In this document: positions 7,827-17,762 of the stretch, piece after piece | Layout of the letters: each line of letters opens with the position of its first letter | Position numbering within the stretch: position 1 is the first letter of the stretch | DNA from: Candidatus Polarisedimenticolaceae bacterium | GTDB taxonomy: Bacteria > Pseudomonadota > Gammaproteobacteria > Chromatiales > Chromatiaceae | Reading direction: 5' to 3' | Assembly (NCBI GenBank): GCA_021647945.1 | Contig: JAKITT010000019.1 | Location: 1-42,056, forward strand | DNA: 42,056 nt | Made by a program: the position numbers and the translations under genes | The notes under the pieces: model-generated | Told to the model about the DNA's origin: nothing | Database searches by the model: none | What the model saw: only the letters and a program-made list of their open reading frames with translations

Positions 7827-8098
7827 GGGCCATCGTAGAGATCCGGCTCAAGGTTGGGTGGCATCTGTAGAAAAAAGCCCTGCTCATGCAGACTCTTAAT
7901 CACCACCTGACTATCCTCTCTGGCCAACGTCCTCGCGACTGAGAGCTCCAAACCCATCACTAGACTTGGCTGACCAAACATCGCCATCAACGCTTTTGGC
8001 ACCTCATCAAAACCATCCTTCTCTTTTAGATAGAGATACATCTCATTTTTACGGCTACTTCGATAGATCCAGGTATGGATACTCTGCTCAGACATCAT
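7820..8098 (-). CDS. ycgL: YcgL domain protein
   Basis: About 92 residues from the ATG at 8098; a GTG at 8101 and an ATG at 8095 are alternatives. The pattern IYRSSRKNEMYLYL, then VPKALMAMFGQP and a closing GFFLQMPP, matches the YcgL family of small gammaproteobacterial proteins. It follows glgP by 9 bp, so it is probably the last gene of that transcript. Its function is not established. Confidence 0.88.
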   Translation of the reverse strand: MMSEQSIHTWIYRSSRKNEMYLYLKEKDGFDEVPKALMAMFGQPSLVMGLELSVARTLAREDSQVVIKSLHEQGFFLQMPPNLEPDLYDGPQ

Positions 8099-8107
8099 CA
8101 CTCTCTT

Positions 8108-10624
8108 CTACTTGCTCAATTTTGAAGGCACCGGCTGCATATGCCAGATATCCCGGTTGTACTCTTGCATGGTGCGATCCGTTGAGAAGTGACCGCTGGC
8201 TGCGCTATTCCTGATACTCATCGCTGTCCAATGTGCTCTATCTTGATAGGCCTCAGCCACCTGCTGCTGGCAGTTCACATAGGAACGGAAATCAGCAATG
8301 GTCATCCACGGATCATAGGGGTTGCGGAGTGACTGAACAATCGGTTCAAAAATACCCTGTTCAAACTGACTAAAGTGACCGCACTCCAGCAGCTTCATCA
8401 CCTGCTGAAGTGCGGCATCGGCGGCAATAGTTGCATTGGGATCATAACATTTTAGCTGTGACTCCACTTCATCCGCATTGAGCCCAAAGAGGAAGAAGTT
8501 CTCTTCACCCACCTCATCCCGGATCTCAATATTGGCACCATCTAAGGTGCCAATAGTCAACGCGCCATTCATCATGAACTTCATGTTGCCGGTACCAGAG
8601 GCCTCTTTGCCAGCGGTCGAGATCTGTTCAGAGAGATCGGTGCCAGGGCAGATCACCTCCATCGCAGAGACTCGGTAGTTGGGCAGAAAGGCAACCTTGA
8701 GCCGATCACCCACCTGTGGATCACTGTTGACCACCTGAGCCACATTGTTGATCAGCTTGATGATCAGCTTGGCCATAAAGTAACCTGGCGCCGCCTTGCC
8801 ACCAATCAGCACACAACGATTGGTCCACCCCTTGATATCACCCGCTTTAATACGGTTATAGAGGTGGATCACATGCAGGATATTGAGCAGTTGGCGCTTG
8901 TACTCATGGATACGTTTAACCTGCACATCAAACATCGACAGCGTATCAAATTTTACACCGCACTCTTGTTTTACCAGTTGCGCTAAACGTGCTTTATTGG
9001 CCTGTTTAATCTGATACCAGCGCTCGCGAAATGCTGCATCAGCAACATGCTTATCCAATGCTTTGATACGCGGCAGATCGGCAATCCAACCGTTACCAAT
9101 CGTCTCATCAATAAAACTGCGCAACGCAGGATTACAGGCGGCTAACCAACGGCGAGGGGTGACGCCATTGGTTTTATTGTTGAATTTCTCTGGCCAGAGT
9201 TGATTAAAATCACTGAACAACCCCTCTTTCAGCAGATGGGTATGCAGCGCAGCCACACCATTTACCGAAAAGCTGCCAACAATGGCTAAATAGGCCATAC
9301 GCACCTGAGGTGTTTCACCCTCTTCAATGATCGACATACGACGCAGGCGATCTGTATCACCTGGCCAACGCGAGGCCACTTCGGCCAGGAAGCGAGCATT
9401 AATCTCGTAGATGATCTCCAGCAGTCGAGGCAACAACTGCTGAAAAAGCCCCACGGACCAGCGTTCCAGCGCCTCAGGCAGTAGGGTGTGGTTGGTGTAG
9501 GCCATGCAGTGGCGGGTGATATCCCACGCCGCATTCCAAGAGAGACTATGCTCATCCACCAGCAGACGCATCAACTCAGCGACCGAAATACTGGGGTGGG
9601 TATCATTCAGCTGGAAACAGCTCTTGGCGGTAAAATCACTAAAATCCTCACCGCGCCTCTCCACCCATTTACGCAGCACATCTTGCAAACTGGCCGAAGC
9701 GAGAAAATATTGTTGGCGCAGGCGCAACTCTTTGCCATTCTCACTGCTGTCATTCGGGTAGAGCACCATAGTGATGTGCTCTGCACTGTTCTTGGCCGCT
9801 ACCGACTCAGGATAACTACCTGCGTTGAACTCACCCAGATCAAACACATCGGTGGCGTCCGCCTTCCAGAGCCGTAGTGTATTGACCGTACCATTCTTGA
9901 AACCGGGGATTGGAATGTCATAAGGAACCGCCAGCACATCACTGGTATCTATCCAGCGTACCCGCGACTCACCATTGTGGTAGACCTCAGTATGACCACC
10001 AAACTTGATGCGCTGGGTAAATTCAGGCCGTTCAATCTCCCAAGGATTGCCATCTCGAAGCCAGTGATCAGGCTCCTCAATCTGTTCACCATTGCTGATA
10101 CTTTGGCGAAACATGCCATATTCATAGCGCAGACCATAACCGGTCACCGGCAACTGTAGGGTGGCGCAGCTATCCAGAAAACAGGCAGCCAATCGGCCCA
10201 AGCCACCGTTACCCAATCCGGCATCTGCCTCCTGCTCGCTAATCTCCTCCAGCTCAACGCCCAATTGGTGCAGTGCGGTAGTGACCTCATCATCCAGCCC
10301 AAGATTGAGCATGCAGTTGCTCAACGCGCGCCCCATTAGGAACTCTAGCGAGAGATAGTAGGTGTGTTTGCAATCGGCCGCTTCACAGGCGTTATGGGTT
10401 GCCTTCCATCGCTCAACCAGACGATCTCGCAGCGATATTGCCAGCGCTTTATAGTGGTAATGGGCTGACTTGCACTGTCTATCTTGACCCAAGGTGTATC
10501 GAAAATAGCGCATGGAATCGTTGACGATATCCGTCGCACTCATACCCAAAGGGGGCAGATCAACCGTGCATATAGCATCCACTTTTTGTTTGCAGGATGA
10601 GGATTTACGTTTACTGTTCGACAT
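8108..10624 (-). CDS. glgP: Glycogen phosphorylase
   Basis: 838 residues, full length for the GT35 family. It releases glucose 1-phosphate from glycogen or maltodextrin using phosphate and pyridoxal phosphate, in the cytoplasm. Visible family signatures are GLGNGGLGRLAACFLDS, the KxNGVTPRRW segment, QVKRIHEYKRQLLN, and the PLP site EASGTGNMKFMMNG with its lysine near residue 680. The first 25 residues are polar and rich in Ser/Lys. No other glycogen gene (glgA, glgB, glgC, glgX) is in the window. It follows mgtE and precedes ycgL. A TATAAT box in the short upstream gap may give it its own promoter. Confidence 0.97.
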   Translation of the reverse strand: MSNSKRKSSSCKQKVDAICTVDLPPLGMSATDIVNDSMRYFRYTLGQDRQCKSAHYHYKALAISLRDRLVERWKATHNACEAADCKHTYYLSLEFLMGRALSNCMLNLGLDDEVTTALHQLGVELEEISEQEADAGLGNGGLGRLAACFLDSCATLQLPVTGYGLRYEYGMFRQSISNGEQIEEPDHWLRDGNPWEIERPEFTQRIKFGGHTEVYHNGESRVRWIDTSDVLAVPYDIPIPGFKNGTVNTLRLWKADATDVFDLGEFNAGSYPESVAAKNSAEHITMVLYPNDSSENGKELRLRQQYFLASASLQDVLRKWVERRGEDFSDFTAKSCFQLNDTHPSISVAELMRLLVDEHSLSWNAAWDITRHCMAYTNHTLLPEALERWSVGLFQQLLPRLLEIIYEINARFLAEVASRWPGDTDRLRRMSIIEEGETPQVRMAYLAIVGSFSVNGVAALHTHLLKEGLFSDFNQLWPEKFNNKTNGVTPRRWLAACNPALRSFIDETIGNGWIADLPRIKALDKHVADAAFRERWYQIKQANKARLAQLVKQECGVKFDTLSMFDVQVKRIHEYKRQLLNILHVIHLYNRIKAGDIKGWTNRCVLIGGKAAPGYFMAKLIIKLINNVAQVVNSDPQVGDRLKVAFLPNYRVSAMEVICPGTDLSEQISTAGKEASGTGNMKFMMNGALTIGTLDGANIEIRDEVGEENFFLFGLNADEVESQLKCYDPNATIAADAALQQVMKLLECGHFSQFEQGIFEPIVQSLRNPYDPWMTIADFRSYVNCQQQVAEAYQDRAHWTAMSIRNSAASGHFSTDRTMQEYNRDIWHMQPVPSKLSK

Positions 10625-10672
10625 AGATTTAGATATCAGGTAGTTACTAAGAAGGTCGCTTTAGAAGCCTCT

Positions 10673-10678
10673 ATTATA
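10673..10678 (-). promoter_or_regulatory. Possible -10 box (TATAAT) before glgP
   Basis: A perfect TATAAT on the minus strand sits in the 83-bp gap between mgtE and glgP, about 50 bp before the glgP ATG. The sequence at the -35 position (about CTCTGA) is poor, so it may be weak or need an activator. Confidence 0.3.
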
Positions 10679-10707
10679 GATTAAGTCATGCTTGTTCAGA
10701 GGTCTCA

Positions 10708-12075
10708 TTAGAAAAGAAACCAACTCGCCAGACCCAGAAAGGCGAGAAAACCGACCACATCGGTCACGGTGGTTAACAATACACCCCCCGCCAAAGCGGG
10801 GTCGATACCGATCCGATCCAACGCCAGTGGTAAGACGGCACCCGCCAGCGCAGCAAACATCAAGTTGATGGAGAGTGCGACAGCAATCAACATGGCAATA
10901 TCGGCACTCTGAAACCAGAGCCCTGCCGCCAATGCCACCACGGCGGCCCAGATCACGCTATTGATCGCCGCAACTGCCAGCTCCTTGAGCAGTAACCAGC
11001 GGGCATTGCTGTATGAGAGCTGACCCAATGCAATACCACGAATAGCCAGGGTGAGCGTTTGGGTGCCTGCAACCCCCCCCATACTGGCCACAATCGGCAT
11101 CAATACGGCGAGTGCAACCACCTGCGAGAGGGTCGCTTCAAATTGGCTAATCACCCAGGAGGCGAGAAAAGCGGTCATTAGATTGACCCCGAGCCAGAGC
11201 GCACGGCGACGCGCACTCACCAACACCGGCGCAAACATATCTTCATCTTCTGAGAGACCCGCTTGCCCCATGAATTGATGCTCACCCTCTTCGCGGATCA
11301 CATCGACCACATCATCCACGGTGATACGACCCAGCAGATGGCCTTGATCATCAACCACGGGTGCCGAGACCAGATCATGTTTCTCAAAACGGTTGGCCAC
11401 CTCACGGCTACTCCAATCCGCCTGGATAGGACGCCGATCAAGCGACATCACCTCAGCGACCGAATCATCCGGGTCATGCGTTAGCAGTGCCGCCAGCGTG
11501 ATGACACCCAGGTAGTCACCGGCACGGTTGACCACAAAGAGACTGTCGGTATCAGCGGGCATCCGCTCTCTCAGCTGGCGCAGGTAACGTATCACCACAT
11601 AGAGCGTCACTTCCGCACGCACCGTCACGGTATCAACATTCATCAGACCGCCGGCACTATCTTCAGGATAGAAGAGCACCCTCTCCAGGCGATCACGATT
11701 CTGGTGGTCGAGCGAGCCAAGCACCTCCTGAGTGATCGCTAGCGGTAGATCTTTAACCAGATCGGCCAGATCATCTGTCGCCAAACCTTTGGTCGCGGCC
11801 AGCAGCTGAGCCGGTTCCATATCGCTGATCAGACCGTCACGCACCTCATCGGTGACTTGCAGTAGTACCTCACCTTTATCGCCCCGCTCCTTGACCAATG
11901 CCCAGAGCAGCTCACGTTGCGCCAACGGCAGTGACTCAAGCAGGTGAGCAACCTCCGCCGCCTGTAGCGCATCAAGCATTCGACCTGCCCGCAACATCGC
12001 ACCACCACTGATGACCGCCTGCAGTTCATGCAGATGATTCTCTTCAGAGACGCGTGATGGTGTGTTTAAAGGCAT
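10708..12075 (-). CDS. mgtE: Magnesium transporter MgtE
   Basis: 455 residues, the normal MgtE length. It has an N-terminal helical MgtE_N domain (about 30-130), a pair of CBS domains (about 135-260, with DSAGGLMNVDTVTVRAEVT and RITVDDVVDVIREE) and about five transmembrane helices from residue 285. The pore signature GGVAGTQTLTLAIRGIALGQL and a C-terminal TTVTDVVGFLAFLGLASW are present. In the family, the cytosolic domains sense Mg2+ and gate a Mg2+ channel in the inner membrane. It lies 49 bp after the enzyme I gene. I see no M-box riboswitch or leader in that short gap. Confidence 0.95.
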   Translation of the reverse strand: MPLNTPSRVSEENHLHELQAVISGGAMLRAGRMLDALQAAEVAHLLESLPLAQRELLWALVKERGDKGEVLLQVTDEVRDGLISDMEPAQLLAATKGLATDDLADLVKDLPLAITQEVLGSLDHQNRDRLERVLFYPEDSAGGLMNVDTVTVRAEVTLYVVIRYLRQLRERMPADTDSLFVVNRAGDYLGVITLAALLTHDPDDSVAEVMSLDRRPIQADWSSREVANRFEKHDLVSAPVVDDQGHLLGRITVDDVVDVIREEGEHQFMGQAGLSEDEDMFAPVLVSARRRALWLGVNLMTAFLASWVISQFEATLSQVVALAVLMPIVASMGGVAGTQTLTLAIRGIALGQLSYSNARWLLLKELAVAAINSVIWAAVVALAAGLWFQSADIAMLIAVALSINLMFAALAGAVLPLALDRIGIDPALAGGVLLTTVTDVVGFLAFLGLASWFLF

Positions 12076-12124
12076 GGAATACTAAACCGTAGGTGAGATT
12101 GTCGCGAAGTTTAGCAGGGGACGA

Positions 12125-13873
12125 TTACTCTAATCCAGAGGCAAGCATCGCCCACAGCTTATCAGCTGGCCCCTCATCAATCTGTTTAATGAACTGCTCG
12201 GTTCGCCGAATCAACTGAGGAAGATCACTCTCTCGAACAATCTTCTTCACCTCCAGCAGAGCGCCTGGCTGCATACTAAACTCGCGCAGACCAAGACCCA
12301 ACAGCAGGCGGGTGTAGCGCGGGTCTCCCGCCATCTCGCCACACATGCTAACGGGTATCTTATGTCGATTGGCCGCATCAATGGTCATCTTAATCAAGCG
12401 CAACACTGAGGGGTGCAGCGGATCAAAAAGGTGGCTCACCTCATCGTCGATACGATCGATTGCCAAGGTGTATTGGATCAAATCATTGGTGCCGATGGAG
12501 AAGAAATCGAGCGCTTTGGCAAAGGCATCGGCCGATAGGGCAGCAGCAGGCACCTCAATCATGGCACCCAATGGAATGTTGGGGTTGAAAGAGAGTCCCT
12601 CTTTGGTCAACTCTTGCTTCACCTCTTCAATCAACTGCTTGACCGCATTCAGCTCATGCATACTGGAGAGCATTGGAATCAGCATGCGTACCGGGGCATC
12701 AGCAGCCACCCGTAGAATGGCACGTAGCTGCGGTTTAAACAGCTCTGGCTCTTTCAGGCAGAGGCGAATGGCTCGCAGCCCCAGTGCAGGATTACACGCT
12801 GAGGGGGTACAGAGACCGGCCCCCTCTTCGGTCTGTTTATCGGCACCAAGATCGAGTGTACGAATGGTGACGGGAATACCATTGAGGCCATCAGTCACTC
12901 TTTTATAGGTGGCGTAATGCTCTGCCTCATCAGGCAACTGCTGGCGATTCATAAAGAGGAATTCGGTGCGATAGAGACCCACGCCAACTGCGCCATTGGT
13001 CAAGGTGGCATCAATATCCTCTGGCAGTTCAATATTGGCCTGCAGTGAAATGGCTGTCTTATCCAGCGTCCTTGATGGCTTGTTAACCAGTTGTTGCAGC
13101 TCAGCCTCATGGTAGCGCTGCTGCACAATGCGCTGATTGAAATGCTCAATAATATCCCAGCTTGGATCAGCCAGAACGATGCCTTGCTCACTATCTACAA
13201 TCAGTGTCTCATCCTGTTGCAGATAACGCGTCGCATTGTGCACACCAACAATGGTGGGGATACCCAGACTACGCGCTAAAATAGCCGTATGTGACATCGG
13301 GCTGCCATACTCAGTAATAAAAGCGGCAACCCCCCGATTGCCCATCAAGATCGCATCGGCCGGTGTCAGGTCTGAAGCGATAATGATGCGCCCCTGTAGA
13401 TCAGGGGTGCTGGTTACATCCATGCCAAGATTGCGTAGATTTTTTTGAATCTGATTGACCACATGGTCAACATCATCCTTACGGGTGCGCAGATAGGGGT
13501 CATCCATCTCATCAAACACCTTGACCAACGCATCTCTTTTTACCTGCAATGCATAGGCGGCGCTGAGGCAGTGTATGCGCACCAGTTCAAGTGGTGCCTC
13601 AGCAAGCGCTGAATCTTCCAGCATCAACAGATGGGTGTCGATAAAAGCGCTGATATCAGAGGGGGTTGAGGCGGGGATTTTATTGCGTACCGCTTTTAAT
13701 TGACGACGCGCCAATTTGATCGCTTGTAGAAAACTCTCACACTCAGCATCGATCTGTTTAGCGCTGATGGTGCTGGGCTGCACCTCGATCAGGCCGCTCT
13801 TTAGCAGGTGGGCAGGGCCAATAGCAATCGCTCGGGAGACACCGACACCGATACCGCTACAGAGTAGGCTCAT
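12125..13873 (-). CDS. ptsI: Phosphoenolpyruvate-protein phosphotransferase (PTS enzyme I)
   Basis: 582 residues. It transfers phosphate from PEP to HPr. The N-terminal HPr-binding domain covers about 5-130. The phosphorylated histidine is H195 in GSPMSHTAILARSLGIPTIVG. The PEP-binding barrel shows TIRTLDLGADKQ, SIGTNDLIQYTLAIDR and the catalytic cysteine in SMCGEMAGDP. There is no N-terminal GAF domain, so it is not a PtsP-type enzyme. The ATG overlaps the HPr stop (ATGA). With EIIA and HPr it forms a short phosphorelay without an EIIB/EIIC permease. Confidence 0.95.
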   Translation of the reverse strand: MSLLCSGIGVGVSRAIAIGPAHLLKSGLIEVQPSTISAKQIDAECESFLQAIKLARRQLKAVRNKIPASTPSDISAFIDTHLLMLEDSALAEAPLELVRIHCLSAAYALQVKRDALVKVFDEMDDPYLRTRKDDVDHVVNQIQKNLRNLGMDVTSTPDLQGRIIIASDLTPADAILMGNRGVAAFITEYGSPMSHTAILARSLGIPTIVGVHNATRYLQQDETLIVDSEQGIVLADPSWDIIEHFNQRIVQQRYHEAELQQLVNKPSRTLDKTAISLQANIELPEDIDATLTNGAVGVGLYRTEFLFMNRQQLPDEAEHYATYKRVTDGLNGIPVTIRTLDLGADKQTEEGAGLCTPSACNPALGLRAIRLCLKEPELFKPQLRAILRVAADAPVRMLIPMLSSMHELNAVKQLIEEVKQELTKEGLSFNPNIPLGAMIEVPAAALSADAFAKALDFFSIGTNDLIQYTLAIDRIDDEVSHLFDPLHPSVLRLIKMTIDAANRHKIPVSMCGEMAGDPRYTRLLLGLGLREFSMQPGALLEVKKIVRESDLPQLIRRTEQFIKQIDEGPADKLWAMLASGLE

Positions 13874-14139
13874 GCACCCTCCCCGAATCTATCGATAATC
13901 AGCGTCTGCAACGCCTGCACTGCTAACTCTTCATCATCACCCTCTGCCTCCAAGGTGATCCGCACTCCTTGGCTTGCCGCTAACATCATCACCCCCATGA
14001 TGCTTTTACCGTTGACGCGATGACCATTGCGCTCGACAAATATCTCGCTCTCAAACTGACTGGCACAAGAGACCAATTTGGCCGCCGCCCTGGCATGCAG
14101 CCCCAACTTATTGATAATGGTTACATCACGCTTTATCAC
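13870..14139 (-). CDS. ptsH: HPr family phosphocarrier protein
   Basis: 89 residues from a GTG start at 14139, reading (M)IKRDVTIINKLGLHARAAAKLV. This start gives the normal HPr length. A longer in-frame reading to 14193 would extend well into the EIIA gene. The phosphorylatable histidine lies in LGLHARAA and the regulatory-serine region is NGKSIMGVMML. The gene overlaps the EIIA stop by 14 bp and the enzyme I start by 4 bp, implying coupled translation. It should relay phosphate from enzyme I to the EIIA protein. Confidence 0.92.
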   Translation of the reverse strand: MIKRDVTIINKLGLHARAAAKLVSCASQFESEIFVERNGHRVNGKSIMGVMMLAASQGVRITLEAEGDDEELAVQALQTLIIDRFGEGA

Positions 14140-14548
14140 AACACTCTCCACCCTTATCTCGTTGGCAGAGCATAATGCCATCATGACCACCACTGACTGC
14201 TTTGTGGGTCAGCTGCTCAAGATCTAGATGAGGGTAGTTAAAGACCCGAACCAACATTGGCAGACTGATACCCGCAATCACATTGACGCGCCCAGGTTCA
14301 ATCATCGCCGTGGCAATATTGCAGGGCGTTGAACCGTACATATCGGTCAGCACCAGTACACCATCACCATCATCATCAAGCTCATCAATACGGCTTTGTG
14401 CACTCTGCCGACACTCATCTGGATCACAATCTTCACTCACCGACAGCGTTTTATAACTCAATGGCGAGCAGCCAAACATCTTAATGGCGGTGGCCATTAG
14501 GATGGCCCCAATCCCATCGTGCGTAATCACTAACAGACCGATGCTCAT
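14126..14548 (-). CDS. PTS EIIA component, mannose family
   Basis: 140 residues with the EIIA-Man fold pattern: MSIGLLVITHDGIG, where H10 is the probable phosphorylation site, then VLVLTDMYGSTPCNIA and a C-terminal helical part. It is a single-domain EIIA without fused EIIB. With no permease nearby it probably acts as a regulatory output of the relay. Its ATG overlaps the rapZ stop by 4 bp. Confidence 0.9.
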   Translation of the reverse strand: MSIGLLVITHDGIGAILMATAIKMFGCSPLSYKTLSVSEDCDPDECRQSAQSRIDELDDDGDGVLVLTDMYGSTPCNIATAMIEPGRVNVIAGISLPMLVRVFNYPHLDLEQLTHKAVSGGHDGIMLCQRDKGGECCDKA

Positions 14549-15402
14549 GACAGCTCACGATGGCGGCTAAGCACTTTAGAACGATCGGCAGAGAAGTGTT
14601 GGTAGAGCTGGTTGGAGATATAGACTGAGCGGTGCTGTCCACCGGTACAGCCAATCGCTACGGTCAGATAGCTGCGTCCATCCGCCTCAAAGTTGGGAAT
14701 CCAATCTTCGAGAAATCGGGTCAGATCTTTCAACATCTTTTTGCTCTGCTGATGCGGTGCTAAAAACTCAACCACTTTGTCATTCAGGCCGGTCAGCGGG
14801 CGCAGCTCAGGCTGCCAGTGCGGGTTAGGTAGGCAGCGCACATCAAAGACAAAATCAGCATCCGCCGGCACACCATGCTTAAATCCAAAGGACTCAAAGA
14901 GAATAGAGAGCTGACTATCCTCTTTGCTACTCACCCGTTTGCGGATCAGCTCACGCAGCTCATGCAGCGTTGTCTGGGTGGTGTCGATACGAAGATCCGC
15001 CGATTCAATGAGCGGTGCCAATAGCTCACGTTCGGTGTCGATCGCCTGCTCCAATGAGAGCAGTTGATCCGATAGCGGATGTTTACGGCGTGTCTCACTA
15101 AAACGCTTAATCAGCGTTTCACGTTTCGCCTCAATGGAGATCACCTCACAATCAAATCCCTGCGTTTGCAGCCGTTTGATCATCGCTGGCAGATCAGTCA
15201 TATTCGAAAGTTGGGAGCGGACATCAATGCCAACAGCGATCTGAGTGACACTCTTATTCTGGGAGGCCGCCATATACTTCAGATAGTCATCCAACAGAAA
15301 GATCGGCAGATTATCCGTACAGAAGAAACCCGCGTCCTCCAATGCACGCAGGGCGATTGTTTTGCCTGAACCGGACATGCCGGTAACAATAAGCAGCTTC
15401 AT
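14545..15402 (-). CDS. rapZ: RNase adapter / nucleotide-binding protein RapZ
   Basis: 285 residues. The N-terminal P-loop is GMSGSGKT, followed by ALEDAGFFCTDNLP. The C-terminal half has FGFKHGVPADADFVFDVRCLPNP and GCTGGQHRSV, both hallmarks of RapZ (YvcJ). In E. coli RapZ controls glucosamine-6-phosphate synthase expression through the sRNA GlmZ and RNase E. Association with PTS genes is usual for this family. It heads the EIIA-HPr-EI run and follows tldD by 29 bp. Confidence 0.95.
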   Translation of the reverse strand: MKLLIVTGMSGSGKTIALRALEDAGFFCTDNLPIFLLDDYLKYMAASQNKSVTQIAVGIDVRSQLSNMTDLPAMIKRLQTQGFDCEVISIEAKRETLIKRFSETRRKHPLSDQLLSLEQAIDTERELLAPLIESADLRIDTTQTTLHELRELIRKRVSSKEDSQLSILFESFGFKHGVPADADFVFDVRCLPNPHWQPELRPLTGLNDKVVEFLAPHQQSKKMLKDLTRFLEDWIPNFEADGRSYLTVAIGCTGGQHRSVYISNQLYQHFSADRSKVLSRHRELS

Positions 15403-15431
15403 GCTTAACCAACCTCTCTATTCACTCTAAC

Positions 15432-16871
15432 TTAACCTGTGCCGCCCACCGTCAGCCCATCAATACGCAGGGTGGGCTGACCAACCCCAACGGGAACGCT
15501 CTGGCCATCTTTGCCACAAACGCCCACCCCTTTATCAAGCTGTAGATCATTACCAACCATACTGACACGTGTCAGAACATCGGGACCGTTACCTATCAGC
15601 GTAGCCCCTTTTACCGGCCGGGTAATCTTACCCTTTTCAATCAAATAGGCTTCACTGGTTGAAAAGGTAAATTTACCGGAGGTGATATCAACCTGTCCGC
15701 CCCCAAAATTGACCGCATAGAGACCCTTTTCAACCGAGGCGATAATCTCCTCAGGCGCATGCGACCCCGCCAACATATAGGTGTTGGTCATACGCGGCAT
15801 TGGCAGATGCGCAAAGGACTCTCGTCGACCATTTCCCGTCGAGCGTTGCCCCATCAATCGGGCGTTATGTTTATCCTGCATATAACCTTTCAGAATGCCA
15901 TTTTCGATCAACATCGTTGACTCCGTCGGCACACCTTCATCATCTATCGTTAGTGATCCACGACGCCCTTGCAGGGTGCCATCATCGACGACACTGCACT
16001 CAGCGGAAGCGACCTTCTCACCAATTCGGCCCGCAAAAGCGGAGGTGCCTTTACGATTAAAATCACCCTCTAAACCGTGGCCAATCGCCTCATGCAGCAA
16101 GATACCAGGCCAGCCTGAGGCGAGAACCACGGTCATCGCACCGGCGGGTGCTGCTTCCGCTTCCAAATTGACCAGCGCCTGCTGCACTGCATCACGCGCA
16201 AAACCAAGTGCGCGCTCCTCATCGAGAAGATATTGGAAACTGTGGCGTCCACCGCCACCGCCACTGCCCTGCTCCAGGCGACCATTCTGCTCAGCGATGA
16301 CATGCACACTCATGCGCACCATCGGCCGTACATCGGCATTCAGCGCCCCCTCACTATCGGCCATCAGAACGATATCCTGAGCCGCGACGAGGCTGACGGA
16401 GACCTGCTTTACCCGCGGATCGATAAGCCGTGCCTCGGCATCCACCCGGTGCAACAGGTCGACTTTCTGCTTTTCATCCAGCGTCAGCAGCGGATTTATC
16501 GGTGCATAGAGCGGCTTTGTAGCAGCCGCGTTTTTAATCGCCACCCGCCCCTGTTGGCCCCCTCGGGCAATCGCCCGGGCTGCCCGTGTCGCCTCCAGTA
16601 GCGCAGGCAGTTGCAGTTCATCAGAGTAGGAGAAACCGGTCTTCTCACCACTGATGGCACGCACACCCGCCCCCTGCTCAATGTTGTGCATGCCCTCTTT
16701 GATGATGCCATCCTCCAGCACCCAGGACTCCAGGCGACTGGACTGAAAATAGAGATCGGCCGCATCAATCTGGCTACCGGTCAACTCACCCAGTAGCCGC
16801 TCCAGATCACAAATTGCTAGCCCAGATGGCTCAAGAATAGATTGTTGGGCTATTTGAATCAGATCACTCAC
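15432..16871 (-). CDS. tldD: Metalloprotease TldD
   Basis: 479 residues from a GTG start at 16871 (VSDLIQ). TldD forms a heterodimeric zinc protease with TldE/PmbA that trims modified peptides and degrades antitoxins such as CcdA. The zinc motif HEAIGH is present in [20 protein letters not shown], together with the family block [21 protein letters not shown] and the C-terminal [16 protein letters not shown]. No pmbA gene is in the window. The start overlaps the nitrilase gene stop by 8 bp. The rng-yhdP-(nit)-tldD order matches other Gammaproteobacteria. Confidence 0.96.
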   Translation of the reverse strand: MSDLIQIAQQSILEPSGLAICDLERLLGELTGSQIDAADLYFQSSRLESWVLEDGIIKEGMHNIEQGAGVRAISGEKTGFSYSDELQLPALLEATRAARAIARGGQQGRVAIKNAAATKPLYAPINPLLTLDEKQKVDLLHRVDAEARLIDPRVKQVSVSLVAAQDIVLMADSEGALNADVRPMVRMSVHVIAEQNGRLEQGSGGGGGRHSFQYLLDEERALGFARDAVQQALVNLEAEAAPAGAMTVVLASGWPGILLHEAIGHGLEGDFNRKGTSAFAGRIGEKVASAECSVVDDGTLQGRRGSLTIDDEGVPTESTMLIENGILKGYMQDKHNARLMGQRSTGNGRRESFAHLPMPRMTNTYMLAGSHAPEEIIASVEKGLYAVNFGGGQVDITSGKFTFSTSEAYLIEKGKITRPVKGATLIGNGPDVLTRVSMVGNDLQLDKGVGVCGKDGQSVPVGVGQPTLRIDGLTVGGTG

Positions 16872-17694
16872 AACGTATCCGCCGATGGTTGATGACGGGG
16901 AAATCCCGTCTTACTCTCTGTTGGTATTCAAGGTCAATCTGGCAACTGGCAAAACCAGCACCCTGCTCTAACTCGTCCTGTACAACTCCCCAAGGGTCAA
17001 CAATCATGCTGTGACCATGGGTCTCACGTCCGTTGAGATGATAACCACCCTGACCGGCAGCAATCACATAGGCGACATTCTCAATTGCTCTGGCACGCAG
17101 CAGCACATCCCAATGTGCCCGACCCGTCACGGCCGTAAATGCTGATGGTAGCGCTAGCACTTCGACACCTTTATCGAGCATGACACGGAAAATCTCAGGG
17201 AAACGCAGGTCATAACAGACCGCAACACCCAGTCGTCCAAAGGGGCTATCGACGACGACGACCTCATCACCCGGTTCGATGGTGGCTGACTCCGTATAGT
17301 ACTCATCGGTCTCAATCAGATGCACATCAAACAGGTGCATCTTATCGTAGTGCGCAACGCGTCTCCCTTGGTCATCATAGACCAAGCAGGCCGCACGCAC
17401 TCTATTCTCATCCTTTGAGACAAGGGGAATCGTGCCGCCAACAAGCCAAATAGCATGCTCTTTGGCCACATCGCGTAGAAAATTCTGCAACAACCCTTTG
17501 CCATCCTCCTCCTGGAGGGCAAGTAGATCACTATCTTTCTCACCCATAAAACCAAAATTTTCCGGCAAAACGACCAGTTTGGCACCCACGGCAACCGCCT
17601 CGCCAATGAGTCTACGTGCTTCAATAAGGTTGGCGTGAACATTGGGGCCACTGGCCATCTGAATAGCGGCCACTTGCTGCGGGCAATCTGTCAT
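16864..17694 (-). CDS. Carbon-nitrogen hydrolase (Nit/omega-amidase-like)
   Basis: 276 residues from the ATG at 17694 ([16 protein letters not shown]). A TTG at 17754 would add 20 unconserved residues. The Glu-Lys-Cys catalytic triad of the nitrilase superfamily is visible: E in [11 protein letters not shown] in [10 protein letters not shown] and C in [11 protein letters not shown]. The NitFhit-related branch hydrolyses deaminated glutathione or omega-amides in the cytoplasm, and this gene is often placed between yhdP and tldD. The substrate here is inferred from the family. Confidence 0.9.
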   Translation of the reverse strand: MTDCPQQVAAIQMASGPNVHANLIEARRLIGEAVAVGAKLVVLPENFGFMGEKDSDLLALQEEDGKGLLQNFLRDVAKEHAIWLVGGTIPLVSKDENRVRAACLVYDDQGRRVAHYDKMHLFDVHLIETDEYYTESATIEPGDEVVVVDSPFGRLGVAVCYDLRFPEIFRVMLDKGVEVLALPSAFTAVTGRAHWDVLLRARAIENVAYVIAAGQGGYHLNGRETHGHSMIVDPWGVVQDELEQGAGFASCQIDLEYQQRVRRDFPVINHRRIRCE

Positions 17695-17762
17695 AAAGGT
17701 TCCAATAGGATTTAAGAGTGGAGTGATTCTACGAACCGTTAGAGGTAGCGTCAAACAACGGC

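Noticed and set aside
12076-12124. Mg2+-sensing M-box leader for mgtE
   Set aside because: The gap is only 49 bp, far too short for an M-box, and shows only a weak long-loop inverted repeat.
14140-14193. Longer HPr reading from 14193
   Set aside because: The extra residues fall inside the EIIA gene and exceed normal HPr length; the GTG at 14139 gives the standard N-terminus.
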